In this document: positions 36,696 through 46,452 of the stretch, in pieces | Layout: every line of letters starts with the position of its first letter | Numbering within the stretch: the first letter of the stretch is position 1 | Assembly: GCA_002205965.3 (NCBI GenBank) | Contig: NADL03000762.1 | Location: 1-64,000 of the forward strand | DNA: 64,000 nt | Source: Kappaphycus alvarezii | Lineage: Eukaryota; Rhodophyta; Florideophyceae; Gigartinales; Solieriaceae | Reading direction: 5' to 3' | Translations under genes and position numbers: made by a program | Notes under the pieces: model-generated | The model's input: the letters and a program-made list of their open reading frames with translations, nothing else | The model's database searches: none | Told to the model about the DNA's origin: nothing

Positions 36696-37161
36696 TGTGG
36701 ATTACAGCGGTCCGAGGGATGAATGACAAGTGTAAGGGTAGCTAGGGGTCGGAGATCAATCAGCGTGCGCTTAGTGGTTGAGGGATCAGTGCAGGCAAGC
36801 CGATACGGCACAAGTCGCCGGCTACCTCCCCTCTCCTCAGGGTAGGCGCGCATCACTATCTCTTTCATACACTACCGATCTGCTCGGTTGTGTTCTCCAC
36901 AACGTCCTCAATGCACTTTGCATTAACAGTTGGCGTCCCTCTATCAGTGATGCAAGAGTGGGTACGTCATCTTGCACTCACTCCTCTCTCTCCCGTATGT
37001 GCTCTCTTAGCACTGCGGACTCAGCACACAATGCATTCATCTCTCGTCTACCAGGCGCTCTCCCCTATGCGCTGGGACCACTAATGCACCTTCCTCAGTG
37101 TGTGTCTTCTTGACACGTGAGATATCTGTCCAGCTTGGACAGGTAAAGGTAGCAATCGACA
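36696..37161 (-). repeat. Copia B 5' LTR
   Basis: 466 bp with TG and CA ends, matching the split LTR at 31023-31941. It is followed outward by the ACTGT target duplication. On the inner side lies a sequence complementary to the anticodon arm of initiator Met tRNA. Confidence 0.92.
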
Positions 37162-38700
37162 ACTGTACAGTATTCCAGCAACAGGATATTCTTGCTTTGG
37201 GGACTAACGTAACTCATTTCCATTAAATTAACTTATTTGCTCCTGAATATGTATTTTTTAACCACTGCTGTACTGTACTAAACAGTAGCCATCCAGACAG
37301 TAGCCATCCAGAAGGCTCGGTCCTCATATTTTCACAACACTACCGAAGTGCGGTACTGCAGTACTGTACACTAACTGCATGCAGGCGCTTGCCTCAACTG
37401 AAGACTCTTGCTTAGCAATCTCCACTATCAACCATCTGGAATAACGGCTGCCTTTCGATATCGAGGAAAACATGCAAATGTTAGCCAAAGATACTGTACA
37501 GTACTGTACAGTACCAATGACCCTAGTAGCTTCTCCCATTTATGGTGTTTTCTAGCTGAGGGCAAGATTTGCCATTTAATTTTTAGTTAGACAATACTCT
37601 GTACTTTACAGTACCGTGCTGTACAGTATTGTAAGTACAGTACTGTACGATAGGCTTTATCCAACGCTCTGTACCTGTGAACAATAAACTGCATTTGCTG
37701 CCGTACAGTACTTTACAGCAGTGACAAGCTTTAGTACAATACGTGCGTACAGCAGTTTACTGCACACGTGTATAGTGTTCTCCGACTGGCCATCTTTTTC
37801 GGGACCAATTCACATTGCAAGATTTCCAATGCTACAAAGTTTGTGAACCAATTTTGCCTGTACATCACCGTGCTGACACCTAATTTTTGTAGAATTATCC
37901 CCGCTTTTGATTACAGCAGAATCAAGCATAGTGCCTCAGGCGTGTGCTAAGTCCGCATTTGCTATATAACTACTTGTAGCCCTCGATTGGGGCTACTTTG
38001 CTGTCGAGAGCCTAGTGCAGCGCACATGTAGTTGGAGGAATGTTTCAAAAAATGTGTATGGTGTTTGGAACGGCCGAACAGGTTCTATATTGTGAGTTGG
38101 AGAAAATACTGCTTGCTTCTCTCATGTGGGGGAAAATATGGCTGGTTCACCGCGAGTGGTGCGAAGGGTAGGAGTCTTATCAAGTTACATGCAAGGCATT
38201 TTGCAGGATCTACAGCACAAATAGCTGAGCATTTCCACCTACTAAAAGGTAGCTGGTAGCCCAGTCAACACGCAGACGATGATGTTTGTTGATGTACTGT
38301 ACATCCGCCGCTGTGTTGGTGTTTAACCCTCATCTTACAATTGACTAGTTCGACTGCGAATATTTTTAATCAGCAGAGAGTAGGTACATAATTTCTCTTA
38401 CTGCTGACCAGGTTGCGCGAGACGAGCCCAACCCAATATGAATACTTCAGTAGTGCACTGAACAGTACAATAGAGAAGAGTTTAGAGATCATTTTGCACT
38501 GCCAACTTTCTCTAATTAGTCGTATCGCTAGTTGTATTCTTATTATTGACAAAAATACAAGCTAGATTCTATGCGCCAGCGGAGGAGGTTCTGCAGTACC
38601 ATTCAAATTACGAGCATTAAGTTACCCAAAGCCCTAAAAATACAAATACCAAGAAAACCCTTTTGATACCAGATTCTCATACTGAACCCTCATAATTTTA
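37162..38700. repeat. Spacer rich in GTACTGTAC-type palindromes
   Basis: No gene recognised. Self-complementary motifs built from CAGTACTGTACAG and close variants cluster at about 37350-37380, 37490-37515, 37590-37650 and 37690-37770. The same motif type recurs at 30950-31020, 46150-46450 and 55325-55345, mostly beside element ends or between genes. Confidence 0.7.
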
Positions 38701-38707
38701 AATAAAT

Positions 38708-39001
38708 TTAGCTCTCTCGTGTGCTGGACCGTAGATCATACCATTCCCACCAGACAATGACAATCGACCGACTTTTGTGATTGCTTTGGCCGTTGAGCTC
38801 TTGCACATCCATCCAGGCGCGTGTGTTCCGCCAGAACAGACGCAGAATAGGCCCCAATTCTGCACATTTCTTCAAGCCACGCAATTCAGCCCGGTATGAC
38901 GCATCCGATCGCGGCCGTCGACCCCATATCAGTTCACCCATCGCATTCGACCGACTAACTTACCAGTGGGACAGCCCTCTCACAAACCCCTCTTCTACCA
39001 T
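38708..39001 (-). CDS. Possible small divergent gene, unrecognised
   Basis: A minus-strand frame, 38941-38708, encodes 77 residues (starting MGELIWGRRP and ending WEWYDLRSSTRES) with basic, tryptophan-rich composition. Upstream, an ATG at 39001 opens MVEEGFVRGLSH, ending at a consensus splice donor GTAAGT (38963-38958), but I cannot place a convincing acceptor. It would be divergent from the ATP-grasp gene that starts at 39103. It may instead be promoter DNA that happens to be open. Confidence 0.28.
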
Positions 39002-39102
39002 TCTACCTGTGCCTGCTACCGCCCAGTATCACCCTCTTTGACATTCTTCTCCAGTGACTCTTCGTTAATCCTTGCCATCTTTCTGACACTTCTTCACTCC
39101 CC

Positions 39103-40771
39103 ATGGCCTCCTACAGCTCCACAGGTACTCTAGACTACGCCTTGAACAAGCGTCATTTACCACGTTCACAAGTCGAAGCTATTCCTGGTGTTGACGGTGC
39201 CGAGGAGTCGGATGACAATTCTTCCTCCATCAATCCGTCGTCTCTACGGGCCAACTTTATGCCTCCCTCTGCGGATTTGCCGGATCTTGATCCAATAGCA
39301 ATTGAAAGGTACGGTTCGCTTCGCGAAAGCTCTCCGTTCTTCTCCCCCGTCTTCAAACATTTGCCCACAGTTCGCCCTGAGAAACTAAAGGTTGCAACTG
39401 AGGACGCCCAGATCTTGAGACGCAAGTTAATGCGCGACTCAAATGTCCTTATTGTGCAAGGCGGGTACCATGGGAAGATGTTTATCTATGAAACCCTCAA
39501 GAAGTTGGGCGTCAACGTCTTCATCATGGATGGCCCAGACTCTGTCTGGCGCAAAGCTGCAGAGGACGGCTTGATTTCCGACTTTATCGAGATCGACTTT
39601 ACAAACAATGATACCATTTTTGAAAGAGCTATGGATGCTATTATGGATTCATGCATGGAAATGAAGTTTGACGCTGTCACCACCTACTATGAGGATGCCG
39701 TTGCTTTGGCAGCTAGAATTGCCACCGCCATGGGGCTGGCTGTCAATTCTGTCGAAGCATGTGACAGGGCACGCAATAAACGAAAGACAAGGGAGGTAAT
39801 GGCCGAGGCAGGGCTGCCCGTACCAAAATTTCATAGAGTGTTGACGTCTGAAGATATTACCGAAGCCTGTGCTTACGTTGGTTTCCCTGCAATTCTAAAA
39901 CCAGTTTACGGTGCTTCTTCGTTGGGAGTGACAAAGGTGGAGAGCACCAAAAATGCAATCGAAGTTTATGACGAGCTGGTTAAAACTCTCAACGTTAAGG
40001 AGGATACCATCTGGGCGCAGGGTACTGAAATGGTCCTCGAGGAATACTACGACGGCGATGAGTTTGATATTGACCTTCTTCTTTCTGAAGGTGTGGTTGT
40101 TTATGCCCGTGTGTCAGATAACTGGGCCTGTTTCGAGCCGTGGTTCCAGGAGACGGGTACAAACTGCCCATCCCTTTACCCACCAGAGAAGCAAACTGAG
40201 CTGATTAAACTCGCGATTGACACCACGCTCGCTCTCGGATTCAGGTACGGCGCATTTCATGTTGAATGCAAGTACACATCGAGGGTCCGCGAATGATCGA
40301 GGTGAATGCTAGGATGGGAGGAGTATCCGTTCGTGACGCCAATCGATTTGCATGGGGTGTTGACTTGGTTGAGGAGCACTGCATGTGCGCGTTGAAGATC
40401 CCCATTCGGCCTTTGGTCCCTGCCACACCTTTGAAGTTTATGGCTGAGGCTGCTATCAATGCGCCGTATTCTGGTGTGATGAATTCGAACACCTGGCTTG
40501 ATTTTGCTCTCAAGGATCCTAGGTCTACAAAGTGAATTACTACAAATTGGAGGGTGATAAGGTACACGGGCCCGAGGATGGTATGCCAGACTGGATTGGG
40601 GAAGTGATTGTGGTGGGAAACGAGAGTGCTAAGCATTCTATTCAGTTGGTGCGTGCTATAATCGAGCGAGCTACAGTTCCCATTATTCCTACCATTGCAG
40701 GGAGTGAAGCTCCATTCTTCCTTCCCGTGGAATCACACCCTTTCACTGTCACGTGCGACGGGAATGAGTAA
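39103..40771 (+). CDS. Carnosine-synthase-like ATP-grasp ligase
   Basis: A single-exon gene of about 555 codons starting at ATG 39103. It encodes an ATP-grasp carboxylate-amine ligase most like animal carnosine synthase (CARNS1), which joins beta-alanine or a related acid to histidine using ATP. Visible features are: a variable N-terminus of about 110 residues, a pre-ATP domain (VLIVQGGYHGKMFIYETLKK, about residues 114-133), the ATP-binding strand with KPVYGASSLGV (about 267-277), EEYYDGDEFDIDLL, and the metal-binding IEVNARMGG near residue 400. The frame changes twice, at GGG 40283-40285 and GG 40522-40523. At each, one extra G keeps the conserved sequence continuous (TSR/GPRMIEVN and KDPR/VYKVNYYKLEG), so I treat these as assembly errors. 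Animal CARNS1 is longer at the N-terminus. The substrate here is unproven. The gene converges on IPK1, with about 290 bases between the stops. Confidence 0.85.
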
Positions 40772-41062
40772 CAAACCTGCCCCGCTCAAGCATTGAGCAT
40801 TTTCTGGAATGAATATCTTCACCAAATTTATCCAATAGGCGGCTCCTGATACACTTTGCTGCGCGTAAGTCGCATCTTAGTCCCTTTTACATTGCTTCCC
40901 ATATGTTGAGTTGGATACGTACATGATTAGGAGATTACAGATCTACGAATACTTTCTCGCTACATTAGATAACTCGCGGTAACTAGAGCAAAAACTGGCC
41001 GCCGATTTGACGTGAGACGGGACCATCCTGTAAGTTTGCTAGAATTCAACAAACACAGTATT

Positions 41063-42479
41063 TTACCGTAAGACGAAAGTTTCTTCTTTACAGCTTAGGA
41101 AGACCTCCGGCTGCAGTAATCCGTGATAATCGCCGAAAGTCTGTAGGTGCCCACTTTTGCTCAATCTTGTCGATACTTTTGAGCCGACGTCTATGATATG
41201 AACAACGTACACCCACCTTTCTCCGTCTACATTCACTGTCCCGCAATCCAGCTCGCTGCTCACCAACTCGTCGCAAGATACAGCAGACCTTGCTTCTGGA
41301 CACATGGAGATGATTATAGAGCAATCCGCTGCTATTGCTGCTTGCATGAAGTCAGCCAACAGCCTCGCTGCAAATGGAAGCTCCATGTCATTCGCTTCTT
41401 CTATTGCCTTAGTGTATCTGTCACGGAATGAACCCTTCTTGCCTCTTCAGTAGACCCATACGATACCTTCGCCTTGGCCGCCTGATAGCCTTCTTCATCC
41501 CAATCATCAACATCATTTTGCCCGCTTCTAAACATGTAGCTCTCAATCATGTTGTAAGCGCAGGATTTTCCAACCTCTTTGACCAGGCGTTTTAGTAAGA
41601 AAGCTGCCCCGAACATATCGATGTGGTCCACGCCTTGAGCCTCCCTCACGCAAGTAAGGCAACTCTTTTTACCTCTTGGCGAACTCATGAGGATACTTGA
41701 AGCAGCATCGAGAAACTTAGCACACAATCCCCCATTACAAGTCAGCGCGGGAGCGGAATTTTGGCAGAAAGGACTCCCGTTCCGAAATAATTTCAGGCTC
41801 CTGGATCCCTCGTCATGAAGATTTATGAGCTGTTGTAAGATATTTCTCCCGGACACAAGTTCAAGTGGGTCATATCGGCGACTGCGCTCTGGTAGGCTCC
41901 CCAATTCTTTGCTTCCTGGTGGCAGCAGATAATTCTTTAGAAAGTACGTTGGCATATAGTACTTCTGCAACTTTTCTGCCACTTCAGGATCCAGCAATGC
42001 AGAGCGTGAGAGCACTCCCAACTTGGGTTTGACCTCAACGACCACAGTATCGACTCCAAAGCAATATGCAAGGTCTGGAAGAAGCTCTGCGAAACCAGGG
42101 GCAGTTGAGATGGACGACTGAAGTTTGCGGCTGCTGGACGATGGGGGTCGGCGGCCTCCGAGAGCTCCTCGAGGTAAGAGCGGGATAGCTGAAGAGGGAT
42201 AGGATAAACGAGATATCGTTCGAACTTTTCGCGAATGAGAATTGGTGGATCATAGGGGTGAGGAGGGTGGTACTTCGCGTTTGTCCCATTGGCATCTTTG
42301 CGAGCGAGATAGACACACAGGGCGGTGGGGAAATTGGAAGTAGACCCATTGTTTTGAACACGAGGCTTACCTTGAGTAGAGTAAAACAATGCTTTCTGTG
42401 AGCCCTCAGTACGATAGGTCCAGTAGTTCGAGGGCGGCAGACGAGGGCCTGTGAGATCCTCGGTGATAAACCTGGTCAT
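41063..42479 (-). CDS. IPK1: Inositol-pentakisphosphate 2-kinase
   Basis: A single-exon gene of about 470 codons, close to plant IPK1 in length. It phosphorylates Ins(1,3,4,5,6)P5 at the 2-position to make phytate (InsP6). Family marks are: N-terminal YWTYRTEGSQKALFY (nucleotide-binding loop region), the signature EVKPKLGVL near 42020, RRYDPLELVSG, CNGGLCAKF, and a C-terminal stretch with IAADCSIIISM and WVYVVHIIDVGSK, matching the conserved ID-x-D/S-x-K end of the kinase. The protein spans three frames that switch at the CCCC and GGG runs (coding strand) at 42101-42098 and 41435-41433. One extra base at each gives a continuous protein. ATG 42479 is the first start in the N-terminal frame. 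It converges with the ATP-grasp gene. Confidence 0.88.
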
Positions 42480-42857
42480 GCCTGATTTGGGGCAAATTCC
42501 AAGGTACAGCTATGTGTTTCCGGTGCTGTTTGTATAGTCGGGGCAGAGACGGAACCAATGTCGTTATTGGTGCGCTGTGAGAGGCTGCTGAGGCACTAAT
42601 CGAGCTCACTGTGAGCAAAGAGGAAAACTTGTAGTGGTCCGCGCCGTGGATAAGGGTAACCGGGCAAAGGGTGCAGGATTGATTCAGATCACGTGTTTTG
42701 GAGTGCAGCAGAGTTGTTCGCAAGTTTCACAGGCAGACGTGCCTTTGTGGCAATGATGATGCGATTCAGTCACGATAGCCGTCTCGAGACTCTACACCAA
42801 CGACACCTCACGAGAAATATCACGACAAGGTCAATCTTGCGGCCTCGTTATCTCTCA

Positions 42858-43250
42858 TCAACTATAACTGGGGCAGGCCGCGATGCTTTGTGCACTTGTC
42901 TCAAGTGCTCGACGTGGCAAACGCGAAGCACCACTTTGAGACACAACTTTGGTCTGTCGATAAAGAGTAAGGAAAAATACAATTGAATTCGGGGCTAAAT
43001 GACTTCCGATTTGCCAGTTCACCCAAAAGGAATTTGATATGCACTGATATACTGTTCCTGATGACCGCCTTGCCTCTCTCTTATATCCCGGTTCTTTGAG
43101 AAGAAATACGTTTTCTCCCCTTCCGCACAGCACACGACGGCTAAGTGTCTCAGCCAGGTACGACAGCAGGCGAGGTATGACATGCACTGCTTGCAAGAAT
43201 GTGTCCATCTCAAGTGTAATCCGTACGTCAAGCGATATTCCCAACGGCAA
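42858..43250 (-). CDS. Unrecognised 130-codon ORF
   Basis: The open frame starts at ATG 43250 (MPLGISLDVRITLEMDTFLQ) with mixed, protein-like composition and no visible domain. The opposite strand, at about 42820-42965, also reads plausibly (KYHDKVNLAASLSLINYNWG), so the coding strand is uncertain. It lies between IPK1 (whose 5' end faces it) and the GT49 gene. Confidence 0.28.
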   Translation of the reverse strand: MPLGISLDVRITLEMDTFLQAVHVIPRLLSYLAETLSRRVLCGRGENVFLLKEPGYKREARRSSGTVYQCISNSFWVNWQIGSHLAPNSIVFFLTLYRQTKVVSQSGASRLPRRALETSAQSIAACPSYS

Positions 43251-43663
43251 AAACTGAGAGTGAATCTAGAGGAGTGCATTTGATAACCCTGCATCCCGCC
43301 GCCACAACTAGGTCGCCGGAGGATGCCCGTTGATTAGTTGCAGTTCCAAAACACAACTATCACTCAAATTAAATTACGAAGGCATGGCCATACACCAGAT
43401 ATGTCCATCGAGTAGGACTCCACTTATCCGGCACCATGTCTGGTCGAGTTTCAGTCTGTAACCCCCACCTTCAAAACCCAAAGACACTCACCCGAAACAG
43501 TCAATACTGGCCTCCGGAACGAGCCTGGGCGTCACGTACATCTCCTTCGTCACTGTTCAGTCTCAGAGGTCTGCACAACCACGAGTTACCTGGCCTTGCA
43601 TATATACATCCAGCTACTTAATCATCTGTCATGTATCTGACGAATAACAGTGAAGATCTTTTC

Positions 43664-43951
43664 TTATGATGACAGGAGATGATAACGCACACAAAACTCA
43701 ACCCCAGTAGGAAAGAATTCGACCTCCTCAATCGCCAGACATAGAGGTGAACTCCAGGCCTCGCTGAACAGCAAAGCTTTCCAGTGGTCCACGTATGCTA
43801 TGCGCCCAATAAAATCTAGTCTGTGAATCAAGGGCCGGGCGATGATACGATCGCAAAAATTGATAATCTGTAGGTTTGCATAGTGGACATCTCTTATTGT
43901 TGAAGGTATTCTTGCCCACAAATGGCCGTCATTCCTTCTCCCTAGCCCCAA
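43664..43951 (-). CDS. Unrecognised ORF directly downstream of GT49, same frame
   Basis: 95 codons from MGLGRRNDGHLW to YHLLSS, 18 bases beyond the GT49 stop codon (TAA 43972-43970) and in the same frame, so a stop read as sense would extend GT49 by about 100 residues. The sequence looks protein-like but matches no domain I know. It may be a separate small gene or open 3' untranslated sequence. Confidence 0.25.
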   Translation of the reverse strand: MGLGRRNDGHLWARIPSTIRDVHYANLQIINFCDRIIARPLIHRLDFIGRIAYVDHWKALLFSEAWSSPLCLAIEEVEFFPTGVEFCVRYHLLSS

Positions 43952-43969
43952 TATTGTAAATCGTATCGG

Positions 43970-46132
43970 TTAAATTTCGGGGTGGAATAATGTCATTCTC
44001 CACCCTCTATAACTACTGCGCTCAATTGCAAAAGCCTGAAACCTTCGCCAAGTCTGCAGATAGTGCTCAACATCAATACCTTGCACCCAGTCGTTTTCGA
44101 CGTGGTTGAGATGTGTCAAAAATGCTTCTGGAAGCACAAATATACGCCATCCTGCCACCTCTGCCCCGAACGCCCAGGAAATCTTATTAAACCCATACCC
44201 GTTGAATCGCTCATCATATGCAGGGTACGTATCTCTCCGCATAATACCATAAGGTTCATAATCAGTCAGAAACCTCGTCTCTACTACATTGCGCTCGCTG
44301 TACCATCTCTTAATTTTGTTTGAACGCTGTGAGTTCAAGCAGTACGGAACTCCAGCTCGCCGACTTAGTAAATTTCTCAACTCCCCTTTATCCTTAGCCG
44401 ACCGATGCTGGACGTCTCCAATGAAAACGGGGGGTTAACATGCGCCTCTCTCCTTCCGGAAGCAACTTACGCAGCCACACACCACTAGCCTCTCGCAGGC
44501 AAGCAAATCCCTTCCAAGCCGGGGTCATGTCCACATCGGCCATCATAACAAAGTCTGTCCTTGCAGCCCGCACGGCAACGTTCCGCAAAGCGTTGATCGC
44601 AAGTGCAGCTTCTCCCTCGCGCCACCTAACAAACGTCACTGACACATGTTTCCTCAACCACATCTTCCCCTCCCAGATTTTCCGAAACATATCTAATTCC
44701 ACCTCATTCCTGACCGCCACCGCAGCCACAATTGGACCACCGCCATACAGTCGTGACATAGCTTCTAATCTCAATACACGATCCGCTGTTAGCGGAACGG
44801 CAATGGTCAACTCCCGCTCTCTGGCGACAAGTCAGCACGCAAGTGCATCCAGAGTGCACTTAGTTTTCGTCCGTCCTCTTCTCTTTCTATGTTTTTGTTC
44901 CAATTCCCACCACTCACATCACCAAAACATGAAGAAAGGTCGTCCTCTCTAGCTACCTCTCTCACTTCCAACTCATCAATCAGTAATGCGCTATCTTCAA
45001 TATCCCGCCAGTGAAACCAGACATGAAGCCAGCGCCTCGCTTCCACTACAACACAAACTCTTTTCCACTCCTTTCCACCCCTAGGCAAAGGAATAACAAC
45101 ACCATCATCCCTTTCACCCCGACAATCATCTCCCCTTCCATGGATGATTCTTCTTCCATTCCCTCGCTTGGGCTACCCGCGATGCGATACCAGGCCCTTA
45201 CAACAAACTTGTTAAGTTGGTGACCTACCCATAGACCCTGATGGACACCATGATGAAGCTGCATTTTGGCCTTCCACAATTGATGACCGCCAAGAGCTAA
45301 CATACAATTTCCATACAACGGTGCATAATGAACGTTTTGAAGGGTATAAAGGCCACAAACTCGACGGGCATAGCCGTTGTAAAATGGGGTCCAATGACGA
45401 GGCGGGAATCATGGGGATGTGCGTAACGAGTGGCCAAAGGTATCGGTACTGCGACTTCCTCAAATGACGGGTTTTGTATGCGGTTTGCAGAGTTTGGAAG
45501 GGTGGAGAGGATGACGCGACATAGTGGGGTATGACGGTCAGAGGCACGGATGTGAAGCGTGTAATCCAGGTGTGGGGAGAGGTTGGTGATAAGTAGACTG
45601 GTGTGGAGGGAAGGGAGGGTGAGATTGGTTGGAGGGTGGGGTGGAGGGCAGTATGTCGGGGATATATCAATGGAGTACGGCGGGGGAAGCTGAGGGTGGT
45701 TATGTGCAAACGGAGTAGAAAAGAGGTGGAAGTAGGGGTGACAAGGGTGAGACAGGGTGCGTGAAGGAGAGTTGGACGGGGTCGGAGATTAGGAGGCGGG
45801 GACATGTTTTCGGAGGAGGAGAGGATGGTAGGAAGGGTCGAAAACGGCATGATATGGTGAAGTAGAGGTGGAGGGGGCAGGAGTCGCACTGCGGAGTGGG
45901 CGCAACAAAAGGCCGAGGAGAAGGCCGAGGAAGGCGGAGACGAAGAGGCTGATGGAGGGTGACAATTGGCTAGACGGGGGAAGGGGAGTGAGAGCGATTG
46001 GCATTGAAAGCCAGCAAATGTCGGGGGAGGTGGAGAGGTGGTCGTGGAATTTGACGCAACTCGCGAACGGTATCGCGAAAGGAAACTAGCTTGGTCAATG
46101 TGATCAGGCATGAGATCGGGATGGGATGACAT
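43970..46132 (-). CDS. GT49 family glycosyltransferase (LARGE/B4GAT1 type), Golgi type II membrane protein
   Basis: The catalytic C-terminal half is clear: ELTIAVPLTADRVLRLEAM, ALAINALRNVAVRAARTDFV, the metal-binding DVD in MMADVDMTPAW (near 44530), then YDERFNGYGFNKISWAFGAEVA and IFVLPEAFLTHLNHVEN. These are hallmarks of GT49, whose animal members add glucuronate or xylose-glucuronate to glycans. The N-terminal part has a short tail, a hydrophobic signal anchor (SISLFVSAFLGLLLGLLL, about 45953-45903) and a Ser/Pro-rich stem, as expected for a Golgi enzyme. The start is ATG 46132 or 46004. The frame changes at G/C runs 44429-44434, 44813-44815 and 45387-45390, with more in the stem, in the pattern of length errors. 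In an alga it would probably act on wall or secreted glycans (inference). Confidence 0.85.
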
Positions 46133-46357
46133 CTGTAGATAACAGGACTCGTTCTACAGTACTGTACAGAAGGGTCAAATTGGATCAGGGGCGATTTCCT
46201 GATTTTTTATCCAATGGCAATTCCGTTTACAGTGTCCAGTAGTATAGTACCGTACATACGTGTGTGTCGTAGTGTACAGTACAGTATTTTGCATACAGAA
46301 TGAGAGATTGATTGAAATTCTACAGTACTTTTGGTCTTGGATCGTGCAGTGCAGTAC
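46133..46357. repeat. GTAC-palindrome spacer upstream of GT49
   Basis: Contains CTACAGTACTGTACAG and related TACAGTAC/GTAC motifs on the 5' side of the GT49 gene. It probably includes that gene's promoter, but I see no clear promoter box. Confidence 0.5.
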
Positions 46358-46452
46358 TGTTAGGGTTCAATTAGTACGTGGCATGTACACGTGTATTGTC
46401 TGCGAAGTACAGTAGCACGTACAGTAGTATTCTGTCAGCACCGTACCTAGCT

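Larger units (their letters stand above)
31023..37161 (-). mobile_element. Ty1/Copia retrotransposon (Copia B), older, with nested MITE
   Basis: LTRs lie at 31023-31941 (interrupted) and 36696-37161 (466 bp, TG...CA ends), flanked by an exact 5-bp duplication ACTGT (31018-31022 and 37162-37166). After removing the insertion, the LTRs differ at roughly 3% of sites by eye, so this copy is older than Copia A. On the minus strand the 5' LTR is followed by GTTATGGGCCCAGGGG and the 3' LTR is preceded by GGGGGGAG (polypurine tract). Parts in order are: gag with a zinc knuckle (CAACKKIGHSARNPEC, about 36.5-35.4 kb), integrase (about 35.0-34.2 kb), reverse transcriptase (VVYKLKTDEQGERRLKARIV, about 33.8-32.6 kb), and the RNase H end (LADALTK, near 32.1 kb). 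It is broken in roughly ten or more places. Confidence 0.93.

Noticed and set aside
45212-46132. 306-codon Ser/Pro-rich ORF as a separate gene
   Set aside because: It is mostly the wrong frame of the GT49 stem region. The neighbouring frames carry the signal anchor and continuous natural-looking sequence.
38708-46132. The ATP-grasp, IPK1 and GT49 genes as one biosynthetic cluster
   Set aside because: Their known roles (dipeptide-type ligation, phytate synthesis, glycan extension) do not form a pathway, and the genes lie on different strands.
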